A stretch of 61,600 bases of DNA from Methanobacteriota archaeon (GTDB lineage Archaea; Thermoplasmatota; Poseidoniia; Poseidoniales; Poseidoniaceae). Both the position numbers and the translations under genes were made by a program. Below are positions 37,240 to 46,176 of this stretch, piece by piece (position 1 is the first letter of the stretch; each line of letters opens with the position of its first letter). The notes beneath the pieces were generated by a model. It ran no database searches. It saw only the letters and a list, made by a program, of their open reading frames with translations, and was not told the origin of the DNA. Where the stretch lies: NCBI GenBank assembly GCA_002718195.1, contig PBDU01000026.1, positions 1-61,600 of the forward strand. The letters are read 5' to 3'.

Positions 37240-37322
37240 GCGGAGATCGCATAGCCCGGTATTGCGGTGGATTTGAAATCCACTGTCTCCATGACGCGGG
37301 GGTTCGAATCCCTCTCTCCGCG
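37240..37322 (+). tRNA. tRNA-Ser (UGA)
   Basis: The acceptor stem GCGGAGA pairs with TCTCCGC (37315-37321). The anticodon arm is GTGGA-TTTGAAA-TCCAC with anticodon TGA at 37274-37276. A 14-base variable arm GTC-TCCAT-GAC is typical of class II serine tRNAs. The T arm has the TTCGAAT loop. No CCA is encoded; a T5 run follows at 37325, probably a terminator. Confidence 0.95.
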
Positions 37323-37393
37323 CTCTTTTTCCCATCCAACACCATTGATTTCCATCCCATAGGTTCTCAAACTAAACCCTTCATAGGTGCCTC

Positions 37394-38833
37394 ATGCGCA
37401 GAGCACTTTTGGCCTTCATTCTGGTCTTGTTATTCTCGCTATCAGGATGTTTATCAGAAGTTTCAGTGAACTGGGGTGATGGCTCTGGAGAGGTTTCTTA
37501 TGATTCACAAAACAATGCTGTGTCAACAGGATTGGGTCCTGAACAAATAACATACAATCTTGATCTGGCAGGTTGTGAAAATTCTACAGTGACTCAAGAT
37601 GCTTCTGTTCCTCTAAAATTCACGGGATATCTCGCTGAATCCAGATTATACGAATCTCATTCGGATAATACAAACCACATTGATGATAGCGTAGCAGCAG
37701 CGGTTGTTATCAAAGAGATGAGCTTCTCTGATGCTGAATCTGTCGCGGAAGGCGAGGGAGCAAGAATTCCTGTAAAAGATTGGACATACCCTTTGAACCC
37801 AGAAACCAATAAAGGAACTGTTGATTTGGATTCTAATGATTTAAGCGAGGATTTTTTTGTTCTTGGATTAATACCACAAACCAAAAATATACTCAATGGA
37901 TTTTCTGCTTTACAAAAGAATCACCAAGCTGTAACTATAACTGGTTACATCGTATTTGATTATGAAGAAAATCCATCAACCAACAATCTAGAAAACTTCA
38001 ATTCTCAAAATTCAAAGGCAACTAACTGTGAAGTTCGTGTTGTTGATACGCCCGAAGGATACTATGTTGTGGTAACAAAGATTACTTTGGAAAGCGGAAT
38101 TATTTCATCCGATGGAAAATCTTCAGATGAATGGAAAATGGGTCAAATGCCACTATTGGGCAGAAATGGCTTCGTGATGTTCATGTTGATAACTCTCGTA
38201 GCAGGTGGAGGAGGGGCGTTCATCTATTCTAACTCACAAGTTGTAAGAGGCGCAGACAAAAAAGCAAGCGTCTTGTTAGGCGAAAAGGGGATGATAGCAA
38301 GTGCAAGAGCAAAGGCTGAGGCAAAGGCTGCATCAAACAAGAAACCAGCCAAAGACCAAATCTCTGCACCAGAGCCAAAACCAAAGGTCGAAAAGCCAAA
38401 ACCGCCGAAAAAGAAAGAACAAAAATCATCATTTGATATTGATGCTGCACTCTCCACATCTGGTACCACAAATTCAGGTCCAAACAATAAATCAAAATCA
38501 TCAGTTGTTGCAAGTCAAGAAGCTAAAGAAATGGATGCTGAAATAAAATCTACTTCTGAAACAAGGGTCTTTTCATCCGAGCCAAGACGTACGAGTAGTG
38601 TAGTTTCGAGCGGCGCAGAAACAAATCAAAACTCAAAGAGAGAACATTTCTCTAGCATGAGCAATACATCATCATCACCAAAACCTGTTGCCAAACAGAA
38701 GAAAGTCAGAAAAACAAGGTCTGTTAAAAAGGCTGCTGCGCCTGAACCAGACCCTGAACCAGTAGAAAAAGAAATGAATTCGCAAAAGTTTTGGGAAGAG
38801 GAAGAAGAGGAATTCGAAGATTTTAGCTTGTGA
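37394..38833 (+). CDS. Lipoprotein with transmembrane helix and long charged cytoplasmic tail
   Basis: 479 residues. The lipoprotein signal is LLAFILVLLFSLSGC. An ectodomain of about 230 residues follows (AESRLYESHSDN; KDWTYPLNPETN) that I do not recognise. A transmembrane helix lies near residue 255-275 (GFVMFMLITLVAGGGGAFIYS). The remaining 200 residues are a cytoplasmic disordered tail: a KAxAKA stretch, Pro/Lys-rich linkers, and an acidic EEEEEEFEDF end. It begins 72 bases after the tRNA-Ser. The tail resembles those of membrane hubs, and function is unknown. Confidence 0.65.
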   Translation: MRRALLAFILVLLFSLSGCLSEVSVNWGDGSGEVSYDSQNNAVSTGLGPEQITYNLDLAGCENSTVTQDASVPLKFTGYLAESRLYESHSDNTNHIDDSVAAAVVIKEMSFSDAESVAEGEGARIPVKDWTYPLNPETNKGTVDLDSNDLSEDFFVLGLIPQTKNILNGFSALQKNHQAVTITGYIVFDYEENPSTNNLENFNSQNSKATNCEVRVVDTPEGYYVVVTKITLESGIISSDGKSSDEWKMGQMPLLGRNGFVMFMLITLVAGGGGAFIYSNSQVVRGADKKASVLLGEKGMIASARAKAEAKAASNKKPAKDQISAPEPKPKVEKPKPPKKKEQKSSFDIDAALSTSGTTNSGPNNKSKSSVVASQEAKEMDAEIKSTSETRVFSSEPRRTSSVVSSGAETNQNSKREHFSSMSNTSSSPKPVAKQKKVRKTRSVKKAAAPEPDPEPVEKEMNSQKFWEEEEEEFEDFSL

Positions 38834-39862
38834 TCAATCCCACGTCAGATTTTGATTACCTCTTACGATGATTTGGTTGGTGTGCCAGTCTAATTTAGCA
38901 GGTAACTGGAGCACGGGCTCACCGTCTGTTTGAATCCAAGTGACTTTTTCATCTGGTTTATCCAAAATATTTCCATTATTATCAACGGGAAAAATTTCTA
39001 CTGAATTACAGCGTTTCTCGTAAATACCCCACTTGCCAATGTGCTTCCCTTTGGCAACTGGACCCATTAGACTCAGCATCTGAATACGCGATAAGCGTGG
39101 GGCTATGACTACCGAGGCATCTTCGCTGTTTGGTGACATGCCTGGACATACCCTATATCCTCCTCCGAAGGTTTCTCCAGTACAGGCTGCAAGCATGCTG
39201 AGGTCTAGAGTTTGAGGTTCGGATTCGTCGAACTTAATCGATACCTTCCTGCGGGGCCAGAATGGAATGGTTGTTATTCCCAGATATGTATACTTCTTGG
39301 GTCCATGTAACCACTTTGCTCGCGAAAGTTTTGCCCTTGAAATTGCCGAAGTAATCCCCGAGTCTGTTTCTAGAAAGATCCAGCGAACAACTCTTCCATC
39401 TACAGATTTGCCATCAAATTCTCTTTGAATCGGAGATGGAAAGTCCGATTGCCCCTCGGCTGGAAATGCTTCGATTCTCCATGCTCCACATGATCTATCT
39501 TTGCCGCTTTTTAGAATCTCAATTGCTTCATCAAGGTTATCCCTTGGAATCCCGTGGGTAATGGAGTAATCATTACCCGAACCATATGGCAACTGACCCA
39601 AAACCAATTTTGAGCCTCTAATCCCAGAAGCAACTTCGTGAACAATTCCATCTCCACCCACTGCGACGATTAGTTGGTCTTCTCCTAAACTTGGGTCATT
39701 AGATAATTCATTTGCAATTTCTGCTCCATGTCCTATTCGTTCTGTTATATACTCAATAACTTCAAATCCTGCAAGTTCAAGTTTCTGTTTCATTATTGGC
39801 CAATCTTTTCCACACCTCCAATCCCTGCTGGCTGGATTGACTATGCAGTGGAGAGGTTCCAT
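38834..39862 (-). CDS. Diacylglycerol-kinase-family lipid kinase
   Basis: 342 residues. The DAGK catalytic domain shows LHCIVNPASRDW at the start, the nucleotide loop VAVGGDGIVHEVASGI, and LGQLPYGSGNDYS. A C-terminal beta-sandwich follows (ACTGETFGGGYRVCPGM). Members phosphorylate diacylglycerol, sphingoid or other lipid alcohols; in archaea an archaeol-type or polyprenol substrate is conceivable. The stop is adjacent to the end of the convergent lipoprotein gene, with no spacing. Confidence 0.88.
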   Translation of the reverse strand: MEPLHCIVNPASRDWRCGKDWPIMKQKLELAGFEVIEYITERIGHGAEIANELSNDPSLGEDQLIVAVGGDGIVHEVASGIRGSKLVLGQLPYGSGNDYSITHGIPRDNLDEAIEILKSGKDRSCGAWRIEAFPAEGQSDFPSPIQREFDGKSVDGRVVRWIFLETDSGITSAISRAKLSRAKWLHGPKKYTYLGITTIPFWPRRKVSIKFDESEPQTLDLSMLAACTGETFGGGYRVCPGMSPNSEDASVVIAPRLSRIQMLSLMGPVAKGKHIGKWGIYEKRCNSVEIFPVDNNGNILDKPDEKVTWIQTDGEPVLQLPAKLDWHTNQIIVRGNQNLTWD

Positions 39863-39973
39863 AGATGGTCTATTGGGAACAATTGCATAAATTTAGCCTA
39901 CGATGATATTTTACATCTTGCAATATAGGCGAGGTATCAAAAGCAAATTCTTGTTAGACCCTACCAGATAAAC

Positions 39974-40996
39974 ATGCGAATTTGGAGCCAAGAGGAAAAA
40001 TCATTCATGCAACAAGCGATTGATGTTGCCTGGAATGGTAGGGGGAAAACATCCCCAAATCCGATGGTCGGATGCGTACTTGTCCAGGATGGAGAGGTCA
40101 TAGCCAAGGGCTGGCATGACCATCTTGGAGCATTGCATGCTGAACAAATGGCAATCCACAATGCTGAAGAGAATGGGAAATCAACCAATGGTGCAACGGC
40201 ATATGTGACACTAGAGCCATGTAATCATTTTGGAAGAACTCCCCCTTGCACCGAGTCCCTTCTTTGGGCAGGAATAGGAAAAGTGGTCATCGCTTGTAAA
40301 GACCCAAACCCAAACGTCAGAGGAAGTGGAATAAGCGTACTGGAAGAGGCAGGAATAGAAGTTGAATATGGGTTATTAGAAGACCAAGCTGCACACCAGA
40401 TGGAGGGTTTCTTGTATTGGTGTAAGCATAGAAAACCAATAGTTACGGTGAAACTAGCAGTAGATAAAAATGGTTCAGTTGATGATTTAGGCAGCAAATC
40501 CAAACGTTTTACATCTGAAGAATGCTTGGACAAAGTCCACGATTTCAGGAAGGATTTTGATGCAATTCTTGTTGGGGCAAACACAGTAATCAGAGATAAT
40601 CCTCAGCTTACGATTAGACGTGTCAATAGCGAGAGGCAACCATTGAGAATAGTAGTGGATCCAAATAATAGAATTGACTCTTCCAGCCTACTACTTAATG
40701 ATGAATTTAATACACTACATTTGACATCGGAATTCAATGGCATAAGTTCTCTATTGAATAAATTAGGAGATATGGAAATCCAGACTTTATTGGTTGAGGG
40801 AGGACCAACAACAATTCAACATTTTCTCGATGAAAGACATGTTTCCAAGTTATATCTTGTGAACTCTAAGATTACTCATTCTGAACCCTTAGATTCAGGA
40901 ATAAACAAAGAAATGTTAGAAAATATAGGCTTCGGATTAATAAAAATTGAAAAATGGGGAGAAGAAATTGTGGAAGTTTTTTCCAAAAAGGAATAA
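39974..40996 (+). CDS. ribD: Riboflavin biosynthesis deaminase/reductase RibD
   Basis: 340 residues with both domains. The deaminase domain has the zinc ligands His-Ala-Glu (H55, E57) and PC..C (C83, C92, in LEPCNHFGRTPPC). The reductase domain begins near 150 (VTVKLAVDKNGSVDD) with FDAILVGANTV and LLVEGGPTTIQHFL, the NADPH-binding boxes. RibD takes the pyrimidine formed after GTP cyclohydrolase II to the ribitylamino product. This fused form is the bacterial layout; many archaea use a separate reductase. An in-frame ATG is at 39974. A hairpin with a T run follows. Confidence 0.92.
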   Translation: MRIWSQEEKSFMQQAIDVAWNGRGKTSPNPMVGCVLVQDGEVIAKGWHDHLGALHAEQMAIHNAEENGKSTNGATAYVTLEPCNHFGRTPPCTESLLWAGIGKVVIACKDPNPNVRGSGISVLEEAGIEVEYGLLEDQAAHQMEGFLYWCKHRKPIVTVKLAVDKNGSVDDLGSKSKRFTSEECLDKVHDFRKDFDAILVGANTVIRDNPQLTIRRVNSERQPLRIVVDPNNRIDSSSLLLNDEFNTLHLTSEFNGISSLLNKLGDMEIQTLLVEGGPTTIQHFLDERHVSKLYLVNSKITHSEPLDSGINKEMLENIGFGLIKIEKWGEEIVEVFSKKE

Positions 40997-41018
40997 TTTC
41001 TGTTTAGACATTACATAA

Positions 41019-41047
41019 AAAAAACCGAACAACTGAACAGGTTTTTT
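41019..41047 (+). terminator. Hairpin terminator after ribD
   Basis: AAAAAACC and GGTTTTTT form a perfect eight-base stem around a 13-base loop, 22 bases after the ribD stop, with the T-rich arm downstream. Confidence 0.5.
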
Positions 41048-41119
41048 GAAACGAAAAGTCGCCAAAATTACTCTTGATAAAGGAGTATATGTTTTATACC
41101 AAACACAAGACCTCTTACC

Positions 41120-41581
41120 ATGAGCGATGACCCATCCGGCGTATGGCTTCTCGATAACAGAGACTCTCTGGCTATGATTTCTAGATTGGCAATGACCGTA
41201 GCGCTAATAGCTATCGGATTTGTTCTTTGGAACACCTACAACGGAATTCAGAATGATGGGAAAATCATCGCATTCGGTGCTATTTCCGGTACTGTTGGTG
41301 TCATGTTACAAATGGTGATGAGAGTTATACCAAATGCAAGTTCAACCGCTACTAGGGCGAATGCAGAAGTCATCAAAGAGAGCCTAATTGAAGCAGGAGT
41401 AATCTCTGATGGCTCGGAAAAACCGGACGATGAAGAGCCTGAACAAAAAGAGGAAGTTACAGAAGAGTCCAAAGAAGAATCCAAGGAAGAAGAGCCCCAG
41501 GAAGAAGAACCTGAGGAAGAAGAGCCTGAGGAAGAAGAGCCTGAAGAAGAGGTCCCTAAGGGTCCTAGGGTGAAGATTTGA
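41120..41581 (+). CDS. Two-helix membrane protein with Glu/Pro-rich tail
   Basis: 153 residues. Two helices (MTVALIAIGFVLWNTYNGI; IIAFGAISGTVGVMLQMVM) are followed by a cytoplasmic tail of alternating Glu and Pro (EEPEEEEPEEEEPEEE), ending GPRVKI. The tail is probably disordered and strongly acidic. The gene is ten bases ahead of the 678-residue orphan, and GAGGTGAT overlaps its stop, so the two are coupled. No family known. Confidence 0.65.
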   Translation: MSDDPSGVWLLDNRDSLAMISRLAMTVALIAIGFVLWNTYNGIQNDGKIIAFGAISGTVGVMLQMVMRVIPNASSTATRANAEVIKESLIEAGVISDGSEKPDDEEPEQKEEVTEESKEESKEEEPQEEEPEEEEPEEEEPEEEVPKGPRVKI

Positions 41582-41590
41582 GGTGATACG

Positions 41591-43627
41591 ATGTGGGAAC
41601 ATAAGTCAATAACAGATAAGAATTTTAGAGAAACTGGTAGAATTCAGCCAAATGAAACATACATACAGCTAATGGATTATGTTGAAACACAAGTTATGGA
41701 AGCACAAGCGTTTGCTTTAGATGATGAACAATTTTTGCAGCAGGTACCAAACAGAGGTCCATGGGAAAATCTTCCTGAAAGCGACACGATCAGAGGAGAC
41801 CCAAGAACAAGATACATCGGTCAATCTAAAGCAAGATTCCTAAACACAAATCTAATTCTTGGTTCCACATGGATTGAGAATGAGAGATTCAATTTTGAAA
41901 GAAGAATCAATACTATGTCTGATTTCATCAAGCAAAAAACAGTGATGAACGCAAACATGTGGACGCCTAAGCAACTTGTAACAACTCAAACAATTGTTTT
42001 CTGTTCAAATGGTGATGAAGATAGAATGGGATCCTCAATCAACGAAGATGAAGGACCTTCTGAAGACCACATGTTCCTGAAAGATACAGAAGACGGTTTC
42101 CCAGAGTGGGAAGCACTACTTTGGTCCATGGGCCACAAAGGCGTCGTGCCAGGATCAGATCCTCAAAACAAGGTATACTGGCCTTCATTAATGCACAGAA
42201 ATGTTTCATTCAACAACAGACTTGGATGGGTCAGATATTCCCCCGAGGGCTTTGGGAAAGATGCCAATGGCTACCTAACTACAAGACCATTCGATTGGAT
42301 CTGGCCGGCTGTAGATGGTCGAAGAGACGCGCCTTCAGCATTCAACATATTGTGCAACCTTTCCGATAGAAGAGTTTCATTCGGTGAAGAAGGAATTACC
42401 GATATTTATTTGACAACTGGTAAAACCTCTATTTATTCGTTAATGGGTATGATGAATAGTGGAACCGTTAGGAGAATGTTCGGTGCAGGATCAGATATGG
42501 TACCTTTGGAAATGCACTTAATCGAGCAAGGGATTGATGAGTGGATATCGATGTCAAGCGACGAAGATAGATACTCAAGACTGTTCGAAGTTTGTGCAAC
42601 TATTGGGTACTTGTTAACCGACCCTCAAATCCAACAAATTGGTGGGGCGAACAAGAGAAGAAGACTTCTGGTCTATCCATTCGACCAAGGCAACTTGCTA
42701 ACCTGCACTAACGCAAGCCAAGTTGCTGACCACTCGATTAAAGAAAACTACCAATCAACTGTTTTCACTAAACTGGATCAAGCCGACTTCCAAAACAGGC
42801 AAAACCGCAGAATTAAGGCATATGCAGACCTTGTAACTGCAAGCTCAATGGCAAGAGGTTCAAGATGGATTTCACAAGCTACTCTACCTGGCGATGAGAA
42901 AACCCTTGGACCAAACGTACACACGCTTTTGGCAGTTAGAGGATACGAAACTCTATCATTTGATGAATACATGGACACTTTCAACCCAGTATCTGCTGCT
43001 CCTGAAAGATTGATGAGAAGAGCAATTCAAACAACTGCTACTAACGCATTGAAGACCCTATTCCCTATGGACCAACTTGGAGAAAATACAAGGGAAGGAG
43101 AGGCTCAATACCAGCATATCTTCGATTCTACCCTAAAAGAACCACTAATCTACTACACAGAAATAAGGTTCCTAATTCCTACTTCAATCGATAAAATGCG
43201 TTACATGACAGGTTCAAGAGGCGCAGACAGAGGAAAGATGAGAGAAATTTTTGCTGAACTAACCGGTGCTGACCCGGTCACTGCTCTTTCAATTCTTGAC
43301 CTTACTCTACCATTCTTAGCAGACTTAGGAAGCGATTCTTGGCAAACTGGAACTGGACTTAGAGAGAATGAAATAATCATGGAGGTTACCCTTGCGGTCA
43401 ATCCTAGTAGAGTTTGGAAGAACCTGCTAGAGCCAACAACTGACGAAATCTTCCAGTTACCAAAAGGCAAGGAAGGAACTGCAGCAAATGTTTGGGGAGA
43501 TGTCCTAATGGCTAACGAACAACTTCATCAAAGGATGGAAAAAGATGGATTGGGTCATTATCTAAACCTTCTGAAAATGGCTTATCATTGGTCAAATGCA
43601 GAAGCAAGAAAGAGACACGACTTGTGA
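41591..43627 (+). CDS. 678-residue orphan protein
   Basis: A soluble-looking protein with no signal peptide, no transmembrane helix and no motif I recognise. It is evenly globular: many Trp and Met, long helical segments (YVETQVMEAQAFALDDEQFL), and mixed alpha/beta parts. Candidates of note are GKTSIYSLMGMMNSG (a P-loop-like fragment without the full consensus), MRYMTGSRGADRGK and a C-terminal helix bundle. The start at 41591 has a strong Shine-Dalgarno (GAGGTGAT), as for the oxidase subunit IV gene, suggesting good expression. It lies between two small membrane proteins, with MscS downstream. It could be a structural or scaffold protein; no function is claimed. Confidence 0.6.
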   Translation: MWEHKSITDKNFRETGRIQPNETYIQLMDYVETQVMEAQAFALDDEQFLQQVPNRGPWENLPESDTIRGDPRTRYIGQSKARFLNTNLILGSTWIENERFNFERRINTMSDFIKQKTVMNANMWTPKQLVTTQTIVFCSNGDEDRMGSSINEDEGPSEDHMFLKDTEDGFPEWEALLWSMGHKGVVPGSDPQNKVYWPSLMHRNVSFNNRLGWVRYSPEGFGKDANGYLTTRPFDWIWPAVDGRRDAPSAFNILCNLSDRRVSFGEEGITDIYLTTGKTSIYSLMGMMNSGTVRRMFGAGSDMVPLEMHLIEQGIDEWISMSSDEDRYSRLFEVCATIGYLLTDPQIQQIGGANKRRRLLVYPFDQGNLLTCTNASQVADHSIKENYQSTVFTKLDQADFQNRQNRRIKAYADLVTASSMARGSRWISQATLPGDEKTLGPNVHTLLAVRGYETLSFDEYMDTFNPVSAAPERLMRRAIQTTATNALKTLFPMDQLGENTREGEAQYQHIFDSTLKEPLIYYTEIRFLIPTSIDKMRYMTGSRGADRGKMREIFAELTGADPVTALSILDLTLPFLADLGSDSWQTGTGLRENEIIMEVTLAVNPSRVWKNLLEPTTDEIFQLPKGKEGTAANVWGDVLMANEQLHQRMEKDGLGHYLNLLKMAYHWSNAEARKRHDL

Positions 43628-43729
43628 TTAAACGAGGAAAATAAGATGAGTTTTGGATTAAGCTCATCTCAAAAATGCAAATTATGATCATAAGGGTTCA
43701 ATGAAAAAAAATGGTAAGGAGGAATATAT

Positions 43730-44242
43730 ATGATTGGAATAATCATAAACTCTGTTCTAATTTCAGCCATAATTAACATCGGGTTTTTTGGTTGGTTGAG
43801 GAACTTATTTTCCAAAAAGAATCACAACCAGTGGTATGAACAACTAGCCGATCAAGAAATTCAAACTGACTGGGTTGACGGATTTATTGATGAGCCAGCA
43901 TTGACAAAAAAGCAAATTCTGTCTGTAAAAAGAAACGGAGGCACAAACAAATCAAATGACGAGCCAATGATTAAGTCACCAGAATTGTCCTCTATTGCAA
44001 CTTCATCTAGAGTTTCACAAAATCAAGAAGCCTCTGACCAAGACTCCGAGTACGCAATTCCGACAGTCGCTAACGAATCTAGCCGATCAGATGGTTCAAT
44101 ATATCCACATAAAGCCAATAGGCAAGATGAATTAGATGAAGAGCAAAAGAAGGTTCTTGAATTACAACGTTTAGGTTTTGTTTCAATAAATAGAGAGGCT
44201 CCTAAACAAAGTAAAAGGTCTCCGACGAAAAAGAAGTTCTAA
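43730..44242 (+). CDS. Single-helix membrane protein with disordered tail
   Basis: 170 residues. One N-terminal helix (GIIINSVLISAIINIGFFGWL) carries a basic stop-transfer sequence (RNLFSKKN), followed by about 130 polar, Ser/Glu-rich residues and a Lys-rich end. It has an excellent ribosome site, AAGGAGG, about seven bases before the ATG. 102 bases separate it from the orphan gene and 26 from the MscS gene. Confidence 0.6.
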   Translation: MIGIIINSVLISAIINIGFFGWLRNLFSKKNHNQWYEQLADQEIQTDWVDGFIDEPALTKKQILSVKRNGGTNKSNDEPMIKSPELSSIATSSRVSQNQEASDQDSEYAIPTVANESSRSDGSIYPHKANRQDELDEEQKKVLELQRLGFVSINREAPKQSKRSPTKKKF

Positions 44243-44267
44243 AATAATAGGCAACTGAGGTTTTTAC

Positions 44268-45575
44268 ATGGCAGACGAATCTAGTGGTGTATTGGCTGTC
44301 TTGGAATCATATGGCATATGGGGCCAAGTCGGAGTTGGATTACTGGTACTAATTCTCCTTATTACCTCTGAAAAGTATGGTTTGTCAAAACTTCTTTCAA
44401 AATTAACAAGGGCAACAGATGCTACATGGGATGATAAACTACTACCTCCAGTCATGAATCGGATTTATCTTTTCACTATCTTAATGGTGACTGAATTCAC
44501 CATGTGGTGGGCAGATAAGGACACTCATACGATTTATACTAATTATTTCGCATTCGCTTACATTCTTATCATAACCTCGGTTTTGAGTTCAGCGATTAAG
44601 GAAGTTCTACCAAAACTCATGCAGAGTTTCTCGAAGAAAGACTCTGTAATTGTTGGTGGTCAGTTTACGTTAGTGGTATTAGCATCAAGAATCGCAGTTT
44701 GGTTGATCGGTGCAAATTTTGCATTCGAGCAAATCGGCTATGATGTCACCGGATTCTTCGCATCCTTGGCTGTATTTTCTCTTGTCTTTGCAATCGCTGC
44801 TCAACAAACACTTGGTAACATATTGAACTCCTCAATGCTTGCTTTGGACCAGCCATTTGACATCGGAGACAGGATTGAAGTTGATGGAGTAGCAGGAAAA
44901 GTTGTTTCTTTTGGTATCCTTTCTACTAAGCTTCTGACATTGCAAGAAGAGCTAATCGTTATCCCAAACAATACGTTGGTATCTAAAACAATTACCAACT
45001 TTGCTAGAGGGGGAGGCGATGGAATCGCAACAAGGTTAACTCTACACATTGATTTTGGAGTTGCCTATGATGAGAACGTTGCGCACGTAAAACACGTTGT
45101 TGGAGACATTGCAAAATCCTGCCCCTACGTTGTTGACGACCCAAGCCCGAGAACATTTATGATGAATTTAGGAGAATTTTCCAAGGATTTCAGATTATGG
45201 GCCTGGATAGAAGATTATGCTGATGAATTTGTTGCCAGAGACTGGCTGCTAAGAGAAATGGATCGCAGATTTGATGCTGAGGGAATCGTGATTCCTTATC
45301 CAGTTGCTATCGAGTTGGATAAAGCTCAGGTTCCATTTGAATCTCATGAGCATAGCGAAAGAATGACTCGAAGAAAGGCTGCAAGACAACACATTGCAGA
45401 AATTAGGCAAGCTCAAGAGGATTTGAAGTTCCAGGAAGAAAGAGAATCTGCTCGTGTTGATTTGGAGTATCTGAAGGAACAACTAGAGCAAGGAAATCTG
45501 AGAAGACAAGAAAGAGAACTAATTGAAAGAGATATCGAAGCACTTGAAGGACTTCTTTCCAGATATGCAGAGTGA
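44268..45575 (+). CDS. MscS-family mechanosensitive channel
   Basis: 435 residues. Four or five helices lead to the pore helix and the MscS beta domain (FASLAVFSLVFAIAAQQTLGNILNS; FDIGDRIEVDGVAGKV; LIVIPNNTLVSKTITNF). These channels open on membrane tension and release solutes on osmotic downshock. A C-terminal coiled-coil of about 80 residues (RRKAARQHIAEIRQAQEDL, EYLKEQLEQGNLRRQERELI) is longer than in E. coli MscS and may join subunits or bind the cytoplasmic proteins of the same cluster. It is last in the cluster that starts at 41120. Confidence 0.9.
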   Translation: MADESSGVLAVLESYGIWGQVGVGLLVLILLITSEKYGLSKLLSKLTRATDATWDDKLLPPVMNRIYLFTILMVTEFTMWWADKDTHTIYTNYFAFAYILIITSVLSSAIKEVLPKLMQSFSKKDSVIVGGQFTLVVLASRIAVWLIGANFAFEQIGYDVTGFFASLAVFSLVFAIAAQQTLGNILNSSMLALDQPFDIGDRIEVDGVAGKVVSFGILSTKLLTLQEELIVIPNNTLVSKTITNFARGGGDGIATRLTLHIDFGVAYDENVAHVKHVVGDIAKSCPYVVDDPSPRTFMMNLGEFSKDFRLWAWIEDYADEFVARDWLLREMDRRFDAEGIVIPYPVAIELDKAQVPFESHEHSERMTRRKAARQHIAEIRQAQEDLKFQEERESARVDLEYLKEQLEQGNLRRQERELIERDIEALEGLLSRYAE

Positions 45576-45617
45576 TATACAATATCCTTGAATAATGGCC
45601 TTCTCAGCATCATTACT

Positions 45618-45691
45618 GGGGGATTAGGGTAGTCTGGATATCCTTCCGGCCTTCGGAGCCGGAGACGTGGGTTCGAATCCTGCATCCTCCG
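45618..45691 (+). tRNA. tRNA-Arg (UCG)
   Basis: The acceptor stem GGGGGAT pairs with ATCCTCC (45684-45690). The anticodon arm is CCGGC-CTTCGGA-GCCGG with anticodon TCG at 45653-45655. The T arm has the TTCGAAT loop. The following CCA (45692-45694) is encoded in the DNA, unlike the tRNA-Ser in this window. Confidence 0.93.
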
Positions 45692-45774
45692 CCACTCAAA
45701 TTACTATAGAGATTGGAAAGATATTGCTTAGATATCCCATATTGTTCAATTATGACGATACTCCATGGTAGAAC

Positions 45775-46176
45775 ATGGGCAGAAACCTTCCTTGCATTCC
45801 CATGGGATGTTCTGCCTGTTGTAGGGATACAACAATGCCAATTACGAGAACAGAAAGCGCAGTAATTTCTCGTAGAACTGGCATGGAAACTGAAAGCTTT
45901 GCTTGGGATAATAATGGAATTTTGACTTTATTAAATTCATCTGACACCGAAGCATGTGTTTTCTTGATAACAGAAAGTAAAGAGGTGAATGCCCCAGGAA
46001 TCTGCTCCATCTATGATTTCAGACCAAAAGGATGCACGACTTATCCTGTAGTGCTTGATTCTGATGATAATGCAATCCTCGATGACGGTTGCCCATACAA
46101 GAATAAGTTTCCAGAACCTACCGAAGATGATGCTATGACCTTGCTCAATCTCGAGGAGAAATTGTTAGATGAATGA
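45775..46176 (+). CDS. YkgJ-family Cys-cluster protein
   Basis: 133 residues. The CxxxxCxxCC cluster at the start (CIPMGCSACC) and later CSIYDFRPKGCTTYP match the YkgJ/UPF0153 family, thought to bind zinc or an iron-sulfur cluster. A further Cys lies at DDGCPYKN. The biological role is not established. It overlaps the convergent TrmG10 gene by 32 bases. Confidence 0.8.
   Translation: MGRNLPCIPMGCSACCRDTTMPITRTESAVISRRTGMETESFAWDNNGILTLLNSSDTEACVFLITESKEVNAPGICSIYDFRPKGCTTYPVVLDSDDNAILDDGCPYKNKFPEPTEDDAMTLLNLEEKLLDE

Noticed and set aside
38229..38513. Minus-strand frames over the Lys/Ala tail of the lipoprotein gene
   Set aside because: They are hydrophobic mirror products of Lys/Ala/Glu codons and have no ribosome site.
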